Shown: positions 36,152-45,494, counted from the stretch's first letter. The stretch: DNA of 64,000 nt from Streptomyces sp. NRRL WC-3618 (GCF_001280005.1 NZ_LGDW01000467.1:62001-126000), one strand, 5' to 3'. Numbers and translations are program-made. Notes: generated by a model from the letters alone, not told the origin.

Positions 36152-38911
36152 ATGAGCGAGCACCGTCGCAAACCGCCGCAGCCGCAGGGAGGCGGACGTG
36201 CCGAGGGCCGACGCGGCCAGTCCGGCTCGTCCTCCGGCCGCCGCGCGGCACCGCGAGGCGCAACCGAGTCTCCTTCCGACTCCTATGGATCGGGTTCCTA
36301 TGGGTCGGGTCCCTACGGAGCAGAGGATGAAGAGCGCCAGTCCGGAGGCCGGGCCGATGCCCGACGCGCCGCCCAGAGAGGTACTGGCGGACGTCGCAGA
36401 GTGGCCGAGGGCGCGGGCAGTGGACGCCGCGGCGGCCCCAACGGCCCGAACGGGCCCGGGCGCGGCAGAGGCCGCGCGGCCGGCCCCCCGCCCAAGGAGC
36501 GCTTCATCGACTATCCGCGCGCGGGCAAGTACGGAGCGGCTCGCTGGATGCCGTCGTGGCGGCAGGTGACGGGACTGTTCATCGGCTTCGTCGGCAGCCT
36601 GGTGGCGGTGGCCGGCATCGGCTACGCCCTGGTGGGCGTGCCGGACGTCGCGAAGGCCGCCAATGCTCAGAACAACGTCTACTACTGGGCCGACGGCAGC
36701 CAGATGGTGGCGACCGGTGGTGAGACGAACCGTCAGATCATCGGCTACGAGCAGATTCCTCCGTCGATGCGGTACGCCGTGATGTCGGCCGAGAACAAGA
36801 CCTTCGAGACCGACAGCGGTGTGGACCCGATGGGCATCGCCCGGGCCCTGTTCAACATGGCCAAGGGCGGTCAGACGCAGGGTGGTTCGACGATCACCCA
36901 GCAGTACGTGAAGAACGCCCGGCTGGGCGACCAGTCGCAGACGCTCACGCGGAAGTTCAAGGAGCTGTTCATCTCCATCAAGGTCGGCACCAACGTCGAC
37001 AAGAAGGAGATCATGGCCGGCTACCTGAACACCGCCTACTACGGCCGTGACTCCTACGGCATGCAGGCGGCCGCCCGCGCGTACTTCAACAAGGACGCCA
37101 AGGACCTGAACCCCAGCGAGTGCGCGTTCCTGGCCGCCGTACTGAAGGGCGCCACGTACTACGACCCGGCCGGCAACGTGGCTGTCGACCCCGCCAACGC
37201 CACCCCGCAAAAGAACACCAAGCGGGCTGTGGAGCGGTGGAGGTGGATCCTCGACGAGGAGGTCAAGGACCGGCGTATGACCCAGGCCGAACGCGACACG
37301 ATCACGGCCTTCCCGAAGATCCAGAACCCGCGTTCCAACACCGCGCTGAGCGGCCAGATCGGCTACCTCGTCGACCTGGCCAAGGGCTACCTCATCAACA
37401 ACACCGACAAGACCGGGATCACCGCCGACGCACTTCAGCAGGGCGGCTACTCGATCTACACGACCTTCGACAAGAAGAAGGTCGCAGCGCTGGAGAAGTC
37501 GGTCAAGGACGTCGAGAGGGCGAACATCAAGCCCGACGAGCGTCCGAAGACCGACAAGTTCGTCCAGTTCGGTGGCGCTTCCGTGGACCCGACGACCGGG
37601 GCGATCAAGGCCATCTACGGCGGTGAGGACGCGACCAAGCACTTCACGAACAACGCCGACACCACGGGCGCCCAGGTGGGATCGACGTTCAAGACCTTCG
37701 TACTCGCCGCCGCGATGAAGTGGGGCGTACGGAACCCCGATCTGGGCCCGGAACAGGCACAGGACGAGCGGACCCAGGTCTCCCCGGAAAGCATCTACAG
37801 CGGCAAGAACAAGCTGAAGATCAAGAACTACGACAACACTGTCTGGAAGGACAAGGACGACAAGGAGTGGCTGCAGCGCAACGACGGCGACGAGTCGTAC
37901 AACGCGCCCAGCTTCCGGATCGATCTGCGTGAGGCGATGCGGGTTTCCTCCAACTCCGCCTACGTCCAGCTCGGCATGGACGTCGGTCTGGACAAGGTCA
38001 GGGAGTCCGCCACCGACGCGGGCATCCTCGACAGCAGCCTGGCGAGCGCCGACTTCCCGTCGTTCTCGATCGGTACTTCCAGCCCGAGCGCGATCCGTAT
38101 GGCCGGCGCCTACGCGACCTTCGCGGCCAGCGGCAAGCAGAACACCCCGTATTCGGTCGAGAAGGTCACCGACAAGACCGGCACGACCTTCGATCACGCA
38201 CGGATCGCCAAGCCCAAGCGGATGTTCACCGCCCAAGTCGCCGACAACGTCACCGACGTCCTCAAGACCGTGGTCGACAAGGGAACGGGTACGGCGGCCC
38301 AGCTGACCGGCCGTGACGTGGCTGGAAAGACCGGTACCACCGACGGCAACAAGTCGGCCTGGTTCGTCGGATACACCCCGCAGCTGTCCACCGCGATCAG
38401 CATGTTCCGGATGGACGACGACGAGACCAACAAGAACCGCGAGTTCCTGGAGATGTACGGCACAGGCGGTCAGGAGAAGATCCACGGGGCCTCGTTCCCG
38501 GCGGAGATCTGGCACGACTACATGGAACAGGCGCTCCAGGGCGAGCCGGCGGAGGCCTTCCCCACTCCCGAGCCCTTCGGCGAGGTGGTCGACGAGGACC
38601 CGCTGCCGAGTCCGACCCCCTCTGTCACCGAGAGCGAGGAAGCGACGCCGACGCCGAGCCCGACACCCACCGAGACCGAGGTCGAGCCCTCTCCCTCGCC
38701 CTCCCCGAGTGATACCTGCGGCCCCTTCAACGTCAACTGCCAAGGCCCCGGCGGAACCGCGACGGGGGGCGCGGACGCAGGCACTACCGACGGCGGAGTG
38801 ACATCCAGCCCAAGTCCCACAGAGAGCGACGGGCAAAGCAACGGCAACGCGAACGGCAACGGCGGTGGCGATGGTGGTCCTGGTACCGACAACGGAGGCA
38901 TCTTCGGCTGA
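36152..38911 (+). CDS. Class A penicillin-binding protein (glycosyltransferase/transpeptidase)
   Basis: A 919-residue bifunctional peptidoglycan synthase. Residues 1-130 are a basic, Gly/Ser/Arg-rich cytoplasmic tail. One membrane helix follows (VTGLFIGFVGSLVAVAGIGYAL). The GT51 domain contains the catalytic ENKTFETDSGVDPMGIARA, QGGSTITQQYVKN and KKEIMAGYLNTAYYG. The transpeptidase has S-T-F-K (Ser511, Lys514), S-S-N (599-601) and K-T-G-T (726-729). A Pro/Thr/Ser-rich tail from about residue 780 ends in Gly/Asn repeats. The ATG at 36152 has AAGGAG upstream. It polymerises glycan strands and cross-links stem peptides. Two parS sites follow the gene. Confidence 0.95.
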   Translation: MSEHRRKPPQPQGGGRAEGRRGQSGSSSGRRAAPRGATESPSDSYGSGSYGSGPYGAEDEERQSGGRADARRAAQRGTGGRRRVAEGAGSGRRGGPNGPNGPGRGRGRAAGPPPKERFIDYPRAGKYGAARWMPSWRQVTGLFIGFVGSLVAVAGIGYALVGVPDVAKAANAQNNVYYWADGSQMVATGGETNRQIIGYEQIPPSMRYAVMSAENKTFETDSGVDPMGIARALFNMAKGGQTQGGSTITQQYVKNARLGDQSQTLTRKFKELFISIKVGTNVDKKEIMAGYLNTAYYGRDSYGMQAAARAYFNKDAKDLNPSECAFLAAVLKGATYYDPAGNVAVDPANATPQKNTKRAVERWRWILDEEVKDRRMTQAERDTITAFPKIQNPRSNTALSGQIGYLVDLAKGYLINNTDKTGITADALQQGGYSIYTTFDKKKVAALEKSVKDVERANIKPDERPKTDKFVQFGGASVDPTTGAIKAIYGGEDATKHFTNNADTTGAQVGSTFKTFVLAAAMKWGVRNPDLGPEQAQDERTQVSPESIYSGKNKLKIKNYDNTVWKDKDDKEWLQRNDGDESYNAPSFRIDLREAMRVSSNSAYVQLGMDVGLDKVRESATDAGILDSSLASADFPSFSIGTSSPSAIRMAGAYATFAASGKQNTPYSVEKVTDKTGTTFDHARIAKPKRMFTAQVADNVTDVLKTVVDKGTGTAAQLTGRDVAGKTGTTDGNKSAWFVGYTPQLSTAISMFRMDDDETNKNREFLEMYGTGGQEKIHGASFPAEIWHDYMEQALQGEPAEAFPTPEPFGEVVDEDPLPSPTPSVTESEEATPTPSPTPTETEVEPSPSPSPSDTCGPFNVNCQGPGGTATGGADAGTTDGGVTSSPSPTESDGQSNGNANGNGGGDGGPGTDNGGIFG

Positions 38912-38946
38912 CCGATCGCTGGGCCGAAGCAGCGCCGGGTGCGTGT

Positions 38947-38960
38947 GTTTCACGTGAAAC
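38947..38960. other. parS: parS site 8
   Basis: Perfect GTTTCACGTGAAAC, 36 bases after the PBP stop codon. Confidence 0.95.
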
Positions 38961-38978
38961 ACCGATCCGATTCACGCT

Positions 38979-38992
38979 GTTTCACGTGAAAC
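38979..38992. other. parS: parS site 9
   Basis: Perfect GTTTCACGTGAAAC, 32 bp from site 8 (start to start). Confidence 0.95.
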
Positions 38993-39063
38993 ATGGGGCC
39001 GTCGCACCGACCAGGTGCGGCGGCCCCCGTCGTATCCCCGGCGCGTACGGCAGGATGAGGCCC

Positions 39064-40572
39064 ATGCCCAGTGCAGAGACGACGCAAGCGAGCGTGCGCG
39101 AGCCGGATCCGGTACGGCCGACCAGGGACGACGAGATCGCCGTGGCCGGCAGTGAGTTGATTGGCGGCCCCATCGGACGACGTGCCCTGCTGGGGACGTC
39201 CTGGTGGACTCCGGTACGAGTGGTCGCGCTCGTGGCGATCGGCATGTTCGCCCTCGGCCTGGTCCAGAAGGCGCCCTGCTACAACGGCGGCTGGTTCTTC
39301 GGGGCCAGCACGCAGTACACGCACGCCTGCTACTCCGACATTCCGCACCTTTATCAGGGGCGCGGATTCGCCGACGGACTCGTGCCGTACTTCGACAAGA
39401 TCTCCGGCGACATGGAGTACCTCGAGTACCCGGTGCTGACCGGCGTGTTCATGGAGGTGGCTGCCTGGCTCACACCCGGCAGCGGCACCATCCAGCACCA
39501 GGAGCAGTGGTACTGGTTCGTCAACGCCGGGATGCTGATGGTGTGCGCGGCGATCATCGTCGTATGCGTGTCGCGTACCCACGCTCGGCGTCCCTGGGAC
39601 GGCCTGCTGGTCGCTCTGGCGCCCGCTTTCGTCCTCACCGCCACCATCAACTGGGATCTGCTGGCAGTCGCTCTCACAGCTGCGGCGATGCTGATGTGGT
39701 CCCGGGGGCGGACTCTCGCCTTCGGTGTCCTGCTGGGGCTCGCCACGGCCGCCAAGCTCTATCCCTTCCTGTTGCTGGGCCCGCTGTTCGTGCTGTGCTG
39801 GCGCGCGGGCAAATGGCGGCCGTTCGGCATGGCACTGGGAGGCGCCGTCGTCGCCTGGGTCGCCGTGAACCTGCCGGTGATGGTCTTCGCCTTCGACGGC
39901 TGGTCGAAGTTCTACACCTTCAGCCAGGAACGGGGCGTCGACTTCGGCTCCTTCTGGCTGATCCTCGCCCAGCGCTCGGACAACCCGCTCACCACCGACA
40001 CCGTCAACACCTTCGCGACGCTCCTGATGCTGGCCCTGGCCGCGGGCATCGCGGCACTCACGCTGACCGCCCCGCGCCGTCCGCGCTTCGCCCAGCTCGC
40101 CTTCCTGATCGTCGCGGCCTTCATCGTCACCAACAAGGTCTACTCACCCCAGTACGTCCTGTGGCTGGTTCCCCTCGCCGTTCTGGCCCGCCCGAAATGG
40201 CGGGACTTCCTGATCTGGCAGGCGTGCGAAGTCGCGTACTTCCTGGGGATCTGGATGTACCTCGCCTACACGACCAGTGGCGACGCCCACAAGGGCCTTC
40301 CCACCGAGGGATACCAATTCGCCATCGCCGCCCACCTGGTGGGCACGCTGTACCTGTGTGCCGTGGTCGTCCGGGACATCCTCATGCCGGAGCAGGACGT
40401 GGTGCGCCGGGCCGGTGACGACGACCCGTCCGGGGGTGTGCTCGACGGTGCGCCAGACGCATTCGTACTCGGCCCCGCGGCCCGTCCCCCGCAGCACGCC
40501 GCTCCCTTCGACGGACCGCCGGTGGAGTGGGGCAGCCGACGGGCACACGAGGATGACGGGCGTTCGCTCTGA
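39064..40572 (+). CDS. GT87-type (DUF2029) polyprenol-phosphate mannosyltransferase-like membrane protein
   Basis: A 502-residue integral membrane protein with about ten hydrophobic segments, beginning near residue 45 (PVRVVALVAIGMFALGLV). The conserved extracytoplasmic loop DGLVPYFDKISGDMEYLEYPVLTGVFM carries acidic residues typical of GT-C/GT87 enzymes, which use lipid-linked sugars. FGVLLGLATAAKLYPFLLLGPL and VYSPQYVLWLVPLAVL are further family segments. The acceptor is unknown; cell-wall glycopolymer or lipoglycan synthesis is plausible. The ATG at 39064 has AGGA about 9 bases upstream. A strong bidirectional terminator separates it from the convergent racemase-like gene. Confidence 0.82.
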   Translation: MPSAETTQASVREPDPVRPTRDDEIAVAGSELIGGPIGRRALLGTSWWTPVRVVALVAIGMFALGLVQKAPCYNGGWFFGASTQYTHACYSDIPHLYQGRGFADGLVPYFDKISGDMEYLEYPVLTGVFMEVAAWLTPGSGTIQHQEQWYWFVNAGMLMVCAAIIVVCVSRTHARRPWDGLLVALAPAFVLTATINWDLLAVALTAAAMLMWSRGRTLAFGVLLGLATAAKLYPFLLLGPLFVLCWRAGKWRPFGMALGGAVVAWVAVNLPVMVFAFDGWSKFYTFSQERGVDFGSFWLILAQRSDNPLTTDTVNTFATLLMLALAAGIAALTLTAPRRPRFAQLAFLIVAAFIVTNKVYSPQYVLWLVPLAVLARPKWRDFLIWQACEVAYFLGIWMYLAYTTSGDAHKGLPTEGYQFAIAAHLVGTLYLCAVVVRDILMPEQDVVRRAGDDDPSGGVLDGAPDAFVLGPAARPPQHAAPFDGPPVEWGSRRAHEDDGRSL

Positions 40573-40594
40573 GCGAACGCGGCGTGAGGAGTCA

Positions 40595-40635
40595 TGCGAA
40601 AGGCCGTACACGGAGCCCGTGTACGGCCTTTCGCA
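40595..40635. terminator. Bidirectional terminator
   Basis: The 19-bp perfect arms (40595-40613 and 40617-40635) enclose a 3-base loop in the convergent gap between the GT87 gene and the racemase-like gene. A second small inverted repeat (GCGTTCGCTC...GAGCGAACGC) covers the GT87 stop codon. Confidence 0.9.
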
Positions 40636-40650
40636 ACCTCAGCTACGTGA

Positions 40651-41682
40651 TCAGCGATCGACGATCCGGTCGAACTGCGTGGTGGTGTGCCGCAGATGGG
40701 CCACCAACTCCTCGCCGACCTTCGGCTCCGGGGCGTCCGCGGGAACGAAGAGGATCGACACCTGCATGTGCGGCGGCTCGGCGAACCAGCGCTGCTTGCC
40801 GGCCCAGACGAACGGGGCGAGATTCCGGTTGACCGTGGCGAGGCCGGCGCGGGCGACGCCCTTGGCACGCGGCATGACGCCGTGGAGAGCCTTCGGGGCC
40901 TCCAGGCCCACCCCGTGCGACGTACCACCCGCCACGACCACCAGGTAGCCGTCCGAGGCCGCCTTCTGCTGCCGGTAGCCGAAGCGGTCGCCCTTGGCCA
41001 CCCGTGTGACGTCCAATACCGCGCCGCGGTACTCCGTGGCCTCGTGGTCCCCCAGCCACAGCCGCGTGCCGATACGGGCGCGGAAGCGGGTCTGCGGGAA
41101 CTGCTGCTGAAGCCGCGCGAGGTCCTCGGCCTTGAGATGGCTGACGAACATGGTGTGCAGGGGCAGCCGGGCCGCGCGCAGCCGGTCCATCCAGCCGATG
41201 ACCTCCTCCACGGCGTCCGAACCATCGGTACGGTCCAGCGGCAGGTGGATCGCGAAGCCTTCGAGCCGCACGTCCTCTATGGCGGCGTGCAGCTGGGGCA
41301 GTTCCTGCTCGGTCACCCCGTGACGCTTCATGGAGGACATGACCTCGATGACGACACGGGCACCGACGAGCCCGTGCACCCCGTCCACCGACGACACCGA
41401 GCGGATGACGCGATCGGGCAGCGGGACGGGCTCCTCGCCCCGTCTGAAGGGCGTCAGAACCAGCAGGTCACCGCCGAACCAGTCCTTGGTCCGCGCGGCC
41501 TCGTACGTCGTCCCGACGGCCAGAATGTCCGAGCCCAGCCGAGTGGCCTCCTCCGCGAGCCGCTCGTGCCCGAAGCCGTAGCCGTTTCCCTTGCAGACCG
41601 GGACGATCCCGGGGAACTGCTCGGACACGTGCTTGTGGTGCGCACGCCAGCGCGCGGTGTCGACGTAGAGCGTGAGCGCCAT
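40651..41682 (-). CDS. Alanine racemase-like PLP protein
   Basis: A 343-residue fold-type III PLP protein. The N-terminal barrel carries the PLP lysine in PVCKGNGYGFG (Lys31), matching the KANAYGHG motif of alanine racemase. VIEVMSSMKRHGVTEQEL and RIGTRLWLGDHEATEYRG correspond to later barrel and substrate regions. The second-domain tyrosine may be in RFGYRQQ, but the usual GYADG segment is replaced by VVAGGTSHG, so racemase activity on alanine is not assured. It is upstream of no other racemase gene here but directly follows femX, so a role in peptidoglycan stem or cross-bridge amino acids is possible. It starts at ATG. Confidence 0.75.
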   Translation of the reverse strand: MALTLYVDTARWRAHHKHVSEQFPGIVPVCKGNGYGFGHERLAEEATRLGSDILAVGTTYEAARTKDWFGGDLLVLTPFRRGEEPVPLPDRVIRSVSSVDGVHGLVGARVVIEVMSSMKRHGVTEQELPQLHAAIEDVRLEGFAIHLPLDRTDGSDAVEEVIGWMDRLRAARLPLHTMFVSHLKAEDLARLQQQFPQTRFRARIGTRLWLGDHEATEYRGAVLDVTRVAKGDRFGYRQQKAASDGYLVVVAGGTSHGVGLEAPKALHGVMPRAKGVARAGLATVNRNLAPFVWAGKQRWFAEPPHMQVSILFVPADAPEPKVGEELVAHLRHTTTQFDRIVDR

Positions 41683-41748
41683 GGCCGGGACCTGGAACCT
41701 TTCTCGTGGCTGTGCTGCCTCAGAGGGATGAGCGGAAAATCCGGTACG

Positions 41749-42870
41749 TCAGCGGCGGGACATGTAGATGTCGAGCGCCTTGTGGAGCAGCTTGTTGAGC
41801 GGGAAGTCCCACTCACCGAGGTACTCGGCAGCTTGCCCACCCGTGCCGACCTTGAACTGGATGAGGCCGAAGAGATGATCCGTCTCGTCCAGCGAGTCGG
41901 AGATACCGCGCAGGTCGTAGACCGTGGCGCCCAGCGCATAGGCGTCACGCAGCATCCGCCACTGCATGGCGTTCGAGGGGCGGACCTCACGTCCGATGTT
42001 GTCCGAGGCGCCGTAGGAGTACCAGACGTGCCCGCCGACGATCAGCATCGTCGCGGCCGAAAGGTTCACTCCGTTGTGGCGGGCGAAGTACAGCCGCATG
42101 CGGTTGGGGTCCTCGGTGTTGAGGGCCGTCCACATGCGCTGGAAGTACGACAGCGGGCGGGGCCGGAAGTGGTCGCGCACCGCCGTGATCTCGTACAGTC
42201 GCTGCCACTCCTCCAGGTCGTGGTAGCCGCCCTGGACGACCTCGACCCCGGCCTTCTCGGCCTTCTTGATGTTGCGGCGCCACAACTGGTTGAAGTTCTT
42301 GAGGACTTCTTCCAGCGAGCGGTTGGCGAGCGGCACCTGGTAGACGTAGCGAGGCTGTACGTCGCCGAAGCCGGCCCCGCCGTCCTCGCCCTGCTGCCAG
42401 CCCATACGACGCAGCTTGTCGGCGACCTCGAAGGCGCGCGGCTCGATGAAGTCCGCCTCGATGTCGCGCAGCCGCTTCACGTCCGGGTTCTGGATGCCGG
42501 ATTTGATGGACGTGGCCTCCCAGCGCCGGATGATCACCGGCGGGCCCATCTTCACGGAGAAGGCACCCTGCTGCTTGAGGTGCGCCAGCATCGGCTGGAT
42601 CCAGTCGTCGAGATTCGGCGCGAACCAGTTGATGACCGGACCCTCGGGCAGATACGCGAGATACCGCTTGATCTTGGGCAACTGGCGGTACAGCACGAGG
42701 CCCGCGCCGACCATGTCGCCCGTTCGCTCGTCGAACCACCCGAGGCTCTCGGATCGCCACTCCGCCTTGACGTCTGCCCAGGCCGGAACCTGCATGTGGC
42801 TCGCCGACGGCAGGCTCTGGATGTATGCCAGATGCTGCTCGCGGCTGATCGTCCTCAGGGTCAGGCTCAT
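41749..42870 (-). CDS. femX: FemX/FemAB-family peptidoglycan aminoacyltransferase
   Basis: A 373-residue member of the FemABX family (paired GNAT-like subdomains with a helical arm). Visible family segments are AYIQSLPSASHMQVPAWADVKAEW at the N-terminus, the central FNQLWRRNIKKAEKAGVEV, and the C-terminal NAMQWRMLRDAYALGATVYDLRGISD and GLIQFKVGTGGQAAEYLGEWDFPLNKLLHKALD. Streptomyces FemX adds the single glycine cross-bridge to LL-diaminopimelate of lipid II from glycyl-tRNA. The ATG at 42870 has GAGGAG 8 bases upstream. It is followed on the same strand by the racemase-like gene. Confidence 0.9.
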   Translation of the reverse strand: MSLTLRTISREQHLAYIQSLPSASHMQVPAWADVKAEWRSESLGWFDERTGDMVGAGLVLYRQLPKIKRYLAYLPEGPVINWFAPNLDDWIQPMLAHLKQQGAFSVKMGPPVIIRRWEATSIKSGIQNPDVKRLRDIEADFIEPRAFEVADKLRRMGWQQGEDGGAGFGDVQPRYVYQVPLANRSLEEVLKNFNQLWRRNIKKAEKAGVEVVQGGYHDLEEWQRLYEITAVRDHFRPRPLSYFQRMWTALNTEDPNRMRLYFARHNGVNLSAATMLIVGGHVWYSYGASDNIGREVRPSNAMQWRMLRDAYALGATVYDLRGISDSLDETDHLFGLIQFKVGTGGQAAEYLGEWDFPLNKLLHKALDIYMSRR

Positions 42871-43021
42871 TCGGGGGGCTCCTCGGGCTGGTGTGTCCCC
42901 ATGGGTACAGGGGCTCCGGCTCTCGCGCCGAAGCCTACTGCGCCCTGCGAGCGCCTCGTCTGGCCGTATGCCACCTGTGCCCCGGCCTCGCGCCGGCCGG
43001 GGCACCAGGGGGCTGTCCGCG

Positions 43022-43336
43022 TCAGCCGATCACGCCGCCGAAGAGGCCGCCGTGCGCCATGCCGAGGAAGAAGCCGACTGCTGAGGCTCCGAGGCCCAGG
43101 ATCAGTCCGAAGCGTTCGCGGGTCGTCTCCGAGACGAACTGGCCGTACGCGCCGGTGAGGATCCCCACCAGGCCGGTCCAGGAGCTGAGCAGATGCAGAC
43201 TGTGGAACATCGCCGTGACGAAGGCCGTCAGTCCGAGCACCAGTGTCACAGCGAGCAGGCGGTCCTGGAGCGGATGGGGTTTGCCGTCGGTGGCGAAGAG
43301 AGAACCGGCGGTATTGGGTCGCAATGCCTGTGCCAT
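43022..43336 (-). CDS. Small conserved membrane protein (three segments)
   Basis: A 104-residue protein from the ATG at 43336, which has GGAGG 6 bases upstream. A short polar N-terminus precedes three hydrophobic segments: LLAVTLVLGLTAFVTAMFHSL, WTGLVGILTGAYGQFV and FGLILGLGASAVGFFLGMAHGGLFGG. It is conserved in this position in Streptomyces as far as I recall (next to the S. coelicolor SCO3905 locus), but I know of no function. It is divergent from rpsF and lies downstream of nothing on its own strand. Confidence 0.75.
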   Translation of the reverse strand: MAQALRPNTAGSLFATDGKPHPLQDRLLAVTLVLGLTAFVTAMFHSLHLLSSWTGLVGILTGAYGQFVSETTRERFGLILGLGASAVGFFLGMAHGGLFGGVIG

Positions 43337-43417
43337 GTGGCACCTCCTGCGGAAGGCGGCGCATCGTAGCGCCATACACACCCGACGTGTACAGATTGAC
43401 GCTCACCGGGGCCTGAT

Positions 43418-43447
43418 TTCAACCCGAAGCCGCTGTGCGGGTAGTCT
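43418..43447 (+). promoter_or_regulatory. Candidate rpsF operon promoter
   Basis: TTCAAC (43418-43423) and TAGTCT (43442-43447) are 18 bp apart on the plus strand. The implied leader to rpsF is about 145 bases, long enough for feedback by ribosomal proteins, though I cannot identify a specific leader motif. Confidence 0.45.
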
Positions 43448-43598
43448 GTAGCGTCTGCACTGGTGTCTGCCCAGGCCATGGCTGGAATCCCCTCGGGGAC
43501 CTCCGATTGTCAGTGCCCGCCGATACCGTGCGTACGCATAACAACCCTCCTGCCACGGAACGACCGTGGCCGCTGAGTCCAAAGGAGGTGGGTTCCAC

Positions 43599-43889
43599 AT
43601 GCGTCACTACGAAGTGATGGTCATCCTCGACCCCGATCTGGAGGAGCGCGCTGTCGCCCCCCTGATCGAGAACTTCCTCTCCGTCGTCCGTGAGGGCAAC
43701 GGAAAGGTCGAGAAGGTCGACACCTGGGGCCGTCGTCGTCTCTCGTACGAGATCAAGAAGAAGCCCGAGGGCATCTACTCGGTCATCGACCTGCAGGCCG
43801 ATCCTGCGGTCGTCAAGGAGCTCGACCGCCAGATGAACCTGAACGAGTCGATCCTCCGGACCAAGGTCCTCCGCCCCGAGACCCACTGA
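43599..43889 (+). CDS. rpsF: 30S ribosomal protein S6
   Basis: Complete 96-residue S6 ([19 protein letters not shown] ... [20 protein letters not shown] ... [14 protein letters not shown]). The ATG at 43599 is preceded by a very strong AAAGGAGGT 9 bases upstream; an in-frame extension to 43566 is not needed. S6 pairs with S18 in the small subunit. It leads the rpsF-ssb-rpsR-rplI operon, an arrangement conserved across bacteria. Confidence 0.97.
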   Translation: MRHYEVMVILDPDLEERAVAPLIENFLSVVREGNGKVEKVDTWGRRRLSYEIKKKPEGIYSVIDLQADPAVVKELDRQMNLNESILRTKVLRPETH

Positions 43890-43969
43890 GCCTTCCGCTC
43901 AGCTGATCCCGGGATTTCGAGTAGCAGCAACAAAAGCAGCCAGCAGCAAACCCGCCGAGAGGTTCCCCC

Positions 43970-44569
43970 ATGGCAGGCGAGACCGTCATCACGGTCGTCG
44001 GCAATCTTGTCGACGACCCCGAGCTGCGCTTCACCCCCTCCGGTGCGGCGGTCGCGAAGTTCCGTGTCGCGTCCACCCCCCGCACCTTCGACCGTCAGAC
44101 GAACGAGTGGAAGGACGGCGAGAGCCTGTTCCTGACCTGCTCGGTCTGGCGTCAGGCGGCGGAGAACGTCGCGGAGTCGCTCCAGCGAGGCATGCGCGTC
44201 ATCGTGCAGGGCCGACTGAAGCAGCGGTCCTACGAGGACCGTGAGGGCGTCAAGCGCACGGTCTACGAGCTGGACGTCGAAGAAGTCGGCGCCAGCTTGA
44301 AGAACGCCACGGCCAAGGTCACCAAGACCGCAGGCCGAGGTGGCCAGGGCGGTTACGGCGGCGGCAGTGGCGGCGGCGGCCAGCAGGGCGGCAGCTGGGG
44401 TGGAAACTCCGGCGGCGCTCCGCAGGGCGGCGGCGCTCCGGCCGACGACCCCTGGGCGACCGGCGCTCCCGCCGGTGGCAATCAGGGCGGCGGCGGTGGC
44501 GGTGGGGGCGGCTGGGGTGGAAACTCCGGCGGCTCCGGCGGCGGCTACTCGGACGAGCCCCCCTTCTAG
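43970..44569 (+). CDS. ssb: Single-stranded DNA-binding protein
   Basis: A 199-residue SSB. The OB fold occupies residues 1-115 ([65 protein letters not shown]). A glycine-rich linker follows ([15 protein letters not shown]...), and the tail ends SDEPPF, the acidic tip that recruits replication and repair partners. Streptomyces has a second SSB paralogue; the one in the ribosomal operon is the housekeeping SsbA. It coats single strands at forks and supports DnaB, RecF and PriA-type activities encoded nearby. Confidence 0.96.
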   Translation: MAGETVITVVGNLVDDPELRFTPSGAAVAKFRVASTPRTFDRQTNEWKDGESLFLTCSVWRQAAENVAESLQRGMRVIVQGRLKQRSYEDREGVKRTVYELDVEEVGASLKNATAKVTKTAGRGGQGGYGGGSGGGGQQGGSWGGNSGGAPQGGGAPADDPWATGAPAGGNQGGGGGGGGGWGGNSGGSGGGYSDEPPF

Positions 44570-44627
44570 GCCCTCGGGCCGAGGGGTGGGGCCTACCCAC
44601 ACTTCTTGATCACACAGGAGAAACACC

Positions 44628-44864
44628 ATGGCGAAGCCGCCTGTGCGCAAGCCTAAGAAGAAGGTCTGCGCTTTCTGCAAGGACAAGGTCACGTACGTGG
44701 ACTACAAGGACACGAACATGCTGCGGAAGTTCATTTCCGACCGCGGCAAGATCCGTGCCCGCCGCGTGACCGGCAACTGCACGCAGCACCAGCGTGACGT
44801 CGCCACGGCTGTCAAGAACAGCCGTGAGATGGCGCTGCTGCCCTACACCTCCACCGCGCGATAA
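44628..44864 (+). CDS. rpsR: 30S ribosomal protein S18
   Basis: Complete 78-residue S18 ([42 protein letters not shown]...). The two cysteines C-A-F-C near residues 14-17 are the zinc-binding half found in the C+ paralogue type, although a full four-cysteine set is not present here (a further Cys lies in RVTGNCTQH). The start is ATG with AGGAG upstream. It is cotranscribed with ssb and rplI. Confidence 0.97.
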   Translation: MAKPPVRKPKKKVCAFCKDKVTYVDYKDTNMLRKFISDRGKIRARRVTGNCTQHQRDVATAVKNSREMALLPYTSTAR

Positions 44865-44882
44865 GGGAAGGGTGACCGAAAA

Positions 44883-45329
44883 ATGAAGATCATCCTCACC
44901 CACGAGGTCTCTGGCCTCGGTGCCGCGGGCGACGTCGTCGACGTCAAGGACGGCTACGCTCGCAACTACCTGATCCCGCGGAACTTTGCGATCCGTTGGA
45001 CCAAGGGTGGCGAGAAGGACGTCGAGCAGATTCGTCGCGCTCGCAAGATCCACGAGATCCAGACCATCGAGCAGGCCAACGACATCAAGGCCCGCCTCGA
45101 AGGCGTCAAGGTCCGTCTGGCCGTCCGCTCCGGCGACGCCGGTCGTCTCTTCGGTTCCGTCACTCCGGCCGACATCGCCACGGCGATCAAGGCTTCTGGT
45201 GGCCCCGACGTCGACAAGCGCCGCATCGAGCTCGGTGCGCCGATCAAGACGCTCGGCGCCCACGAGACGTCGGTGCGTCTGCACCCCGAGGTTGCCGCCA
45301 AGGTCAACATCGAGGTCGTCGCCGCCTAA
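44883..45329 (+). CDS. rplI: 50S ribosomal protein L9
   Basis: Complete 148-residue L9. The N-terminal domain [37 protein letters not shown], the long connecting helix ([31 protein letters not shown]) and the C-terminal rRNA-binding domain ([37 protein letters not shown]) are all present. It begins 18 bp after rpsR and ends before a GC-rich terminator. Confidence 0.97.
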   Translation: MKIILTHEVSGLGAAGDVVDVKDGYARNYLIPRNFAIRWTKGGEKDVEQIRRARKIHEIQTIEQANDIKARLEGVKVRLAVRSGDAGRLFGSVTPADIATAIKASGGPDVDKRRIELGAPIKTLGAHETSVRLHPEVAAKVNIEVVAA

Positions 45330-45355
45330 GCGCTGCGCTCGCTGAAGCAGTTTGA

Positions 45356-45385
45356 GGGCCGCATCCTCGGGGGTGCGGCCCTTCT
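45356..45385 (+). terminator. Terminator of the rpsF-rplI operon
   Basis: GGGCCGCATCC (45356-45366) pairs with GGGTGCGGCCC (45371-45381) with one G-T pair, followed by ttct. It lies 26 bases after the rplI stop. Confidence 0.8.
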
Positions 45386-45402
45386 GCGTGGGGCGGGGCG
45401 AG

Positions 45403-45416
45403 GTTTCACGTGAAAC
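45403..45416. other. parS: parS site 10
   Basis: Perfect GTTTCACGTGAAAC between the convergent rplI and MATE genes. Confidence 0.95.
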
Positions 45417-45434
45417 GGCAGAAATCTGGTCGAT

Positions 45435-45448
45435 GTTTCACGTGAAAC
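45435..45448. other. parS: parS site 11
   Basis: Perfect GTTTCACGTGAAAC, 32 bp from site 10, the same spacing as the pair after the PBP gene. Confidence 0.95.
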
Positions 45449-45494
45449 AGGAGGAGAGCTGAGGGAGTAGCGAACGCCCACGGACCCAGTGCAT

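Noticed and set aside
35957..38962. Minus-strand open frame of 1001 codons opposite the PBP gene
   Set aside because: Antisense shadow; the PBP carries all catalytic motifs on the plus strand.
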